12,813 nucleotides of DNA from an uncultured Lachnospiraceae bacterium (lineage in GTDB: Bacteria > Bacillota > Clostridia > Lachnospirales > Lachnospiraceae), in NCBI GenBank assembly GCA_900313435.1, contig OMRF01000018.1, forward strand, positions 1 to 12,813. The letters run 5' to 3'. The notes under the pieces are model-generated. The model was not told the DNA's origin, made no database searches, and saw only the letters and a list, made by a program, of their open reading frames with translations. The translations under genes and the position numbers were made by a program. Below are positions 12,559 to 12,813 of the stretch, piece after piece; positions within the stretch are counted from its first letter, which is position 1; each line of letters opens with the position of its first letter.

Positions 12559-12813
12559 ATGCGGGGGCTCATATTCTCAACAAGGGATCTCTGCTATTAT
12601 TCCGCGTCATTTTTCGCGGACCGGATAGCGGACAGCCTTGAGGAGAAGGGCGAGAGTATAGTTCGTGCCGACATCCCCGAGGATACTGATGAAGGCGAAA
12701 TTGAAGAGACCCTTCTTAAGCTTTCGAATGAACGCTTTGACTTTATCCTTGATTTCAATTCAAAGCTCCCCCGCATGAAAAATGAAAAAGGGGTTCCTTA
12801 TCTTGATACCATA
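12559..12813 (+). CDS. N-terminal part of an unrecognised protein (3' end outside window)
   Basis: ATG 12559 begins 2 bases after the map stop and the frame is open for 85 codons to the window edge. The visible part starts MRGLIFSTRDLCYYSASFF and contains ADRIADSLEEKGESI, then FDFILDFNSKLPRM and KGVPYLDTI. The alternation of hydrophobic strands and amphipathic helices suggests a Rossmann-like start, as in GT-B glycosyltransferases or CgeB-like proteins, but there is no diagnostic motif in view and I do not assign a function. The ribosome site is weak (GGTAAAG overlapping the map stop), consistent with translational coupling to map. Confidence 0.65.
   Translation, partial: MRGLIFSTRDLCYYSASFFADRIADSLEEKGESIVRADIPEDTDEGEIEETLLKLSNERFDFILDFNSKLPRMKNEKGVPYLDTI

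Overview
The window looks like ordinary chromosome from a Gram-positive anaerobe of the Clostridia, most likely a Lachnospiraceae-type Firmicute. The evidence is the split (two-subunit) transketolase, a Veg protein behind a strong consensus promoter, a PcsB/CwlO-type NlpC/P60 hydrolase, a SEC-C-tagged methionine aminopeptidase, purine-rich ribosome binding sites, and an amino acid ABC system that fuses binding protein to permease. This assignment is an inference from gene content. All recognised genes lie on the plus strand, and no mobile element, tRNA, rRNA or CRISPR array was seen.

Layout. Positions 2-127 hold the last 41 codons of an unrecognised gene. Then follow aroF (DAHP synthase) and a divergent FliA/SigD-like sigma factor, 16 bases apart and probably cotranscribed. 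A good sigma-A promoter (2011-2039) drives a DUF308/HdeD-like membrane protein that ends at a terminator (2622-2659). A YfbR-type 5'-deoxynucleotidase begins directly on the tail of that terminator and runs into the two transketolase subunits, which end at another hairpin (5042-5065). Next comes an importer block: a short CstA family permease, a binding protein-permease fusion, and an ABC ATPase with an extra C-terminal domain. It closes with a 14-bp perfect inverted repeat (9281-9311). Then come veg with its own extended -10 promoter and a terminator, a secreted NlpC/P60 cell-wall hydrolase, a membrane-anchored protein resembling the non-catalytic part of PrsA/SurA foldases, map, and the first 85 codons of an unrecognised gene that leaves the window.

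The most unusual spot is the transporter at 6639-8192. The permease reading frame is closed by a TAG at 8109, but the same frame continues for 26 codons with what looks like the normal basic cytoplasmic tail of this permease family. It ends at a TGA that overlaps the ATPase start by 8 bases. A perfect 8-bp hairpin begins 7 bases after the TAG. This could be a recent nonsense change, a sequence error, or a programmed readthrough site. The partner ATPase carries a roughly 115-residue C-terminal domain resembling a degenerate RsbW/GHKL ATPase fold, and the binding domain of the fusion protein has its two lobes in reversed order. Together these make the transporter the best candidate for something not well described. 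The rest is mostly recognisable core metabolism and envelope biology.
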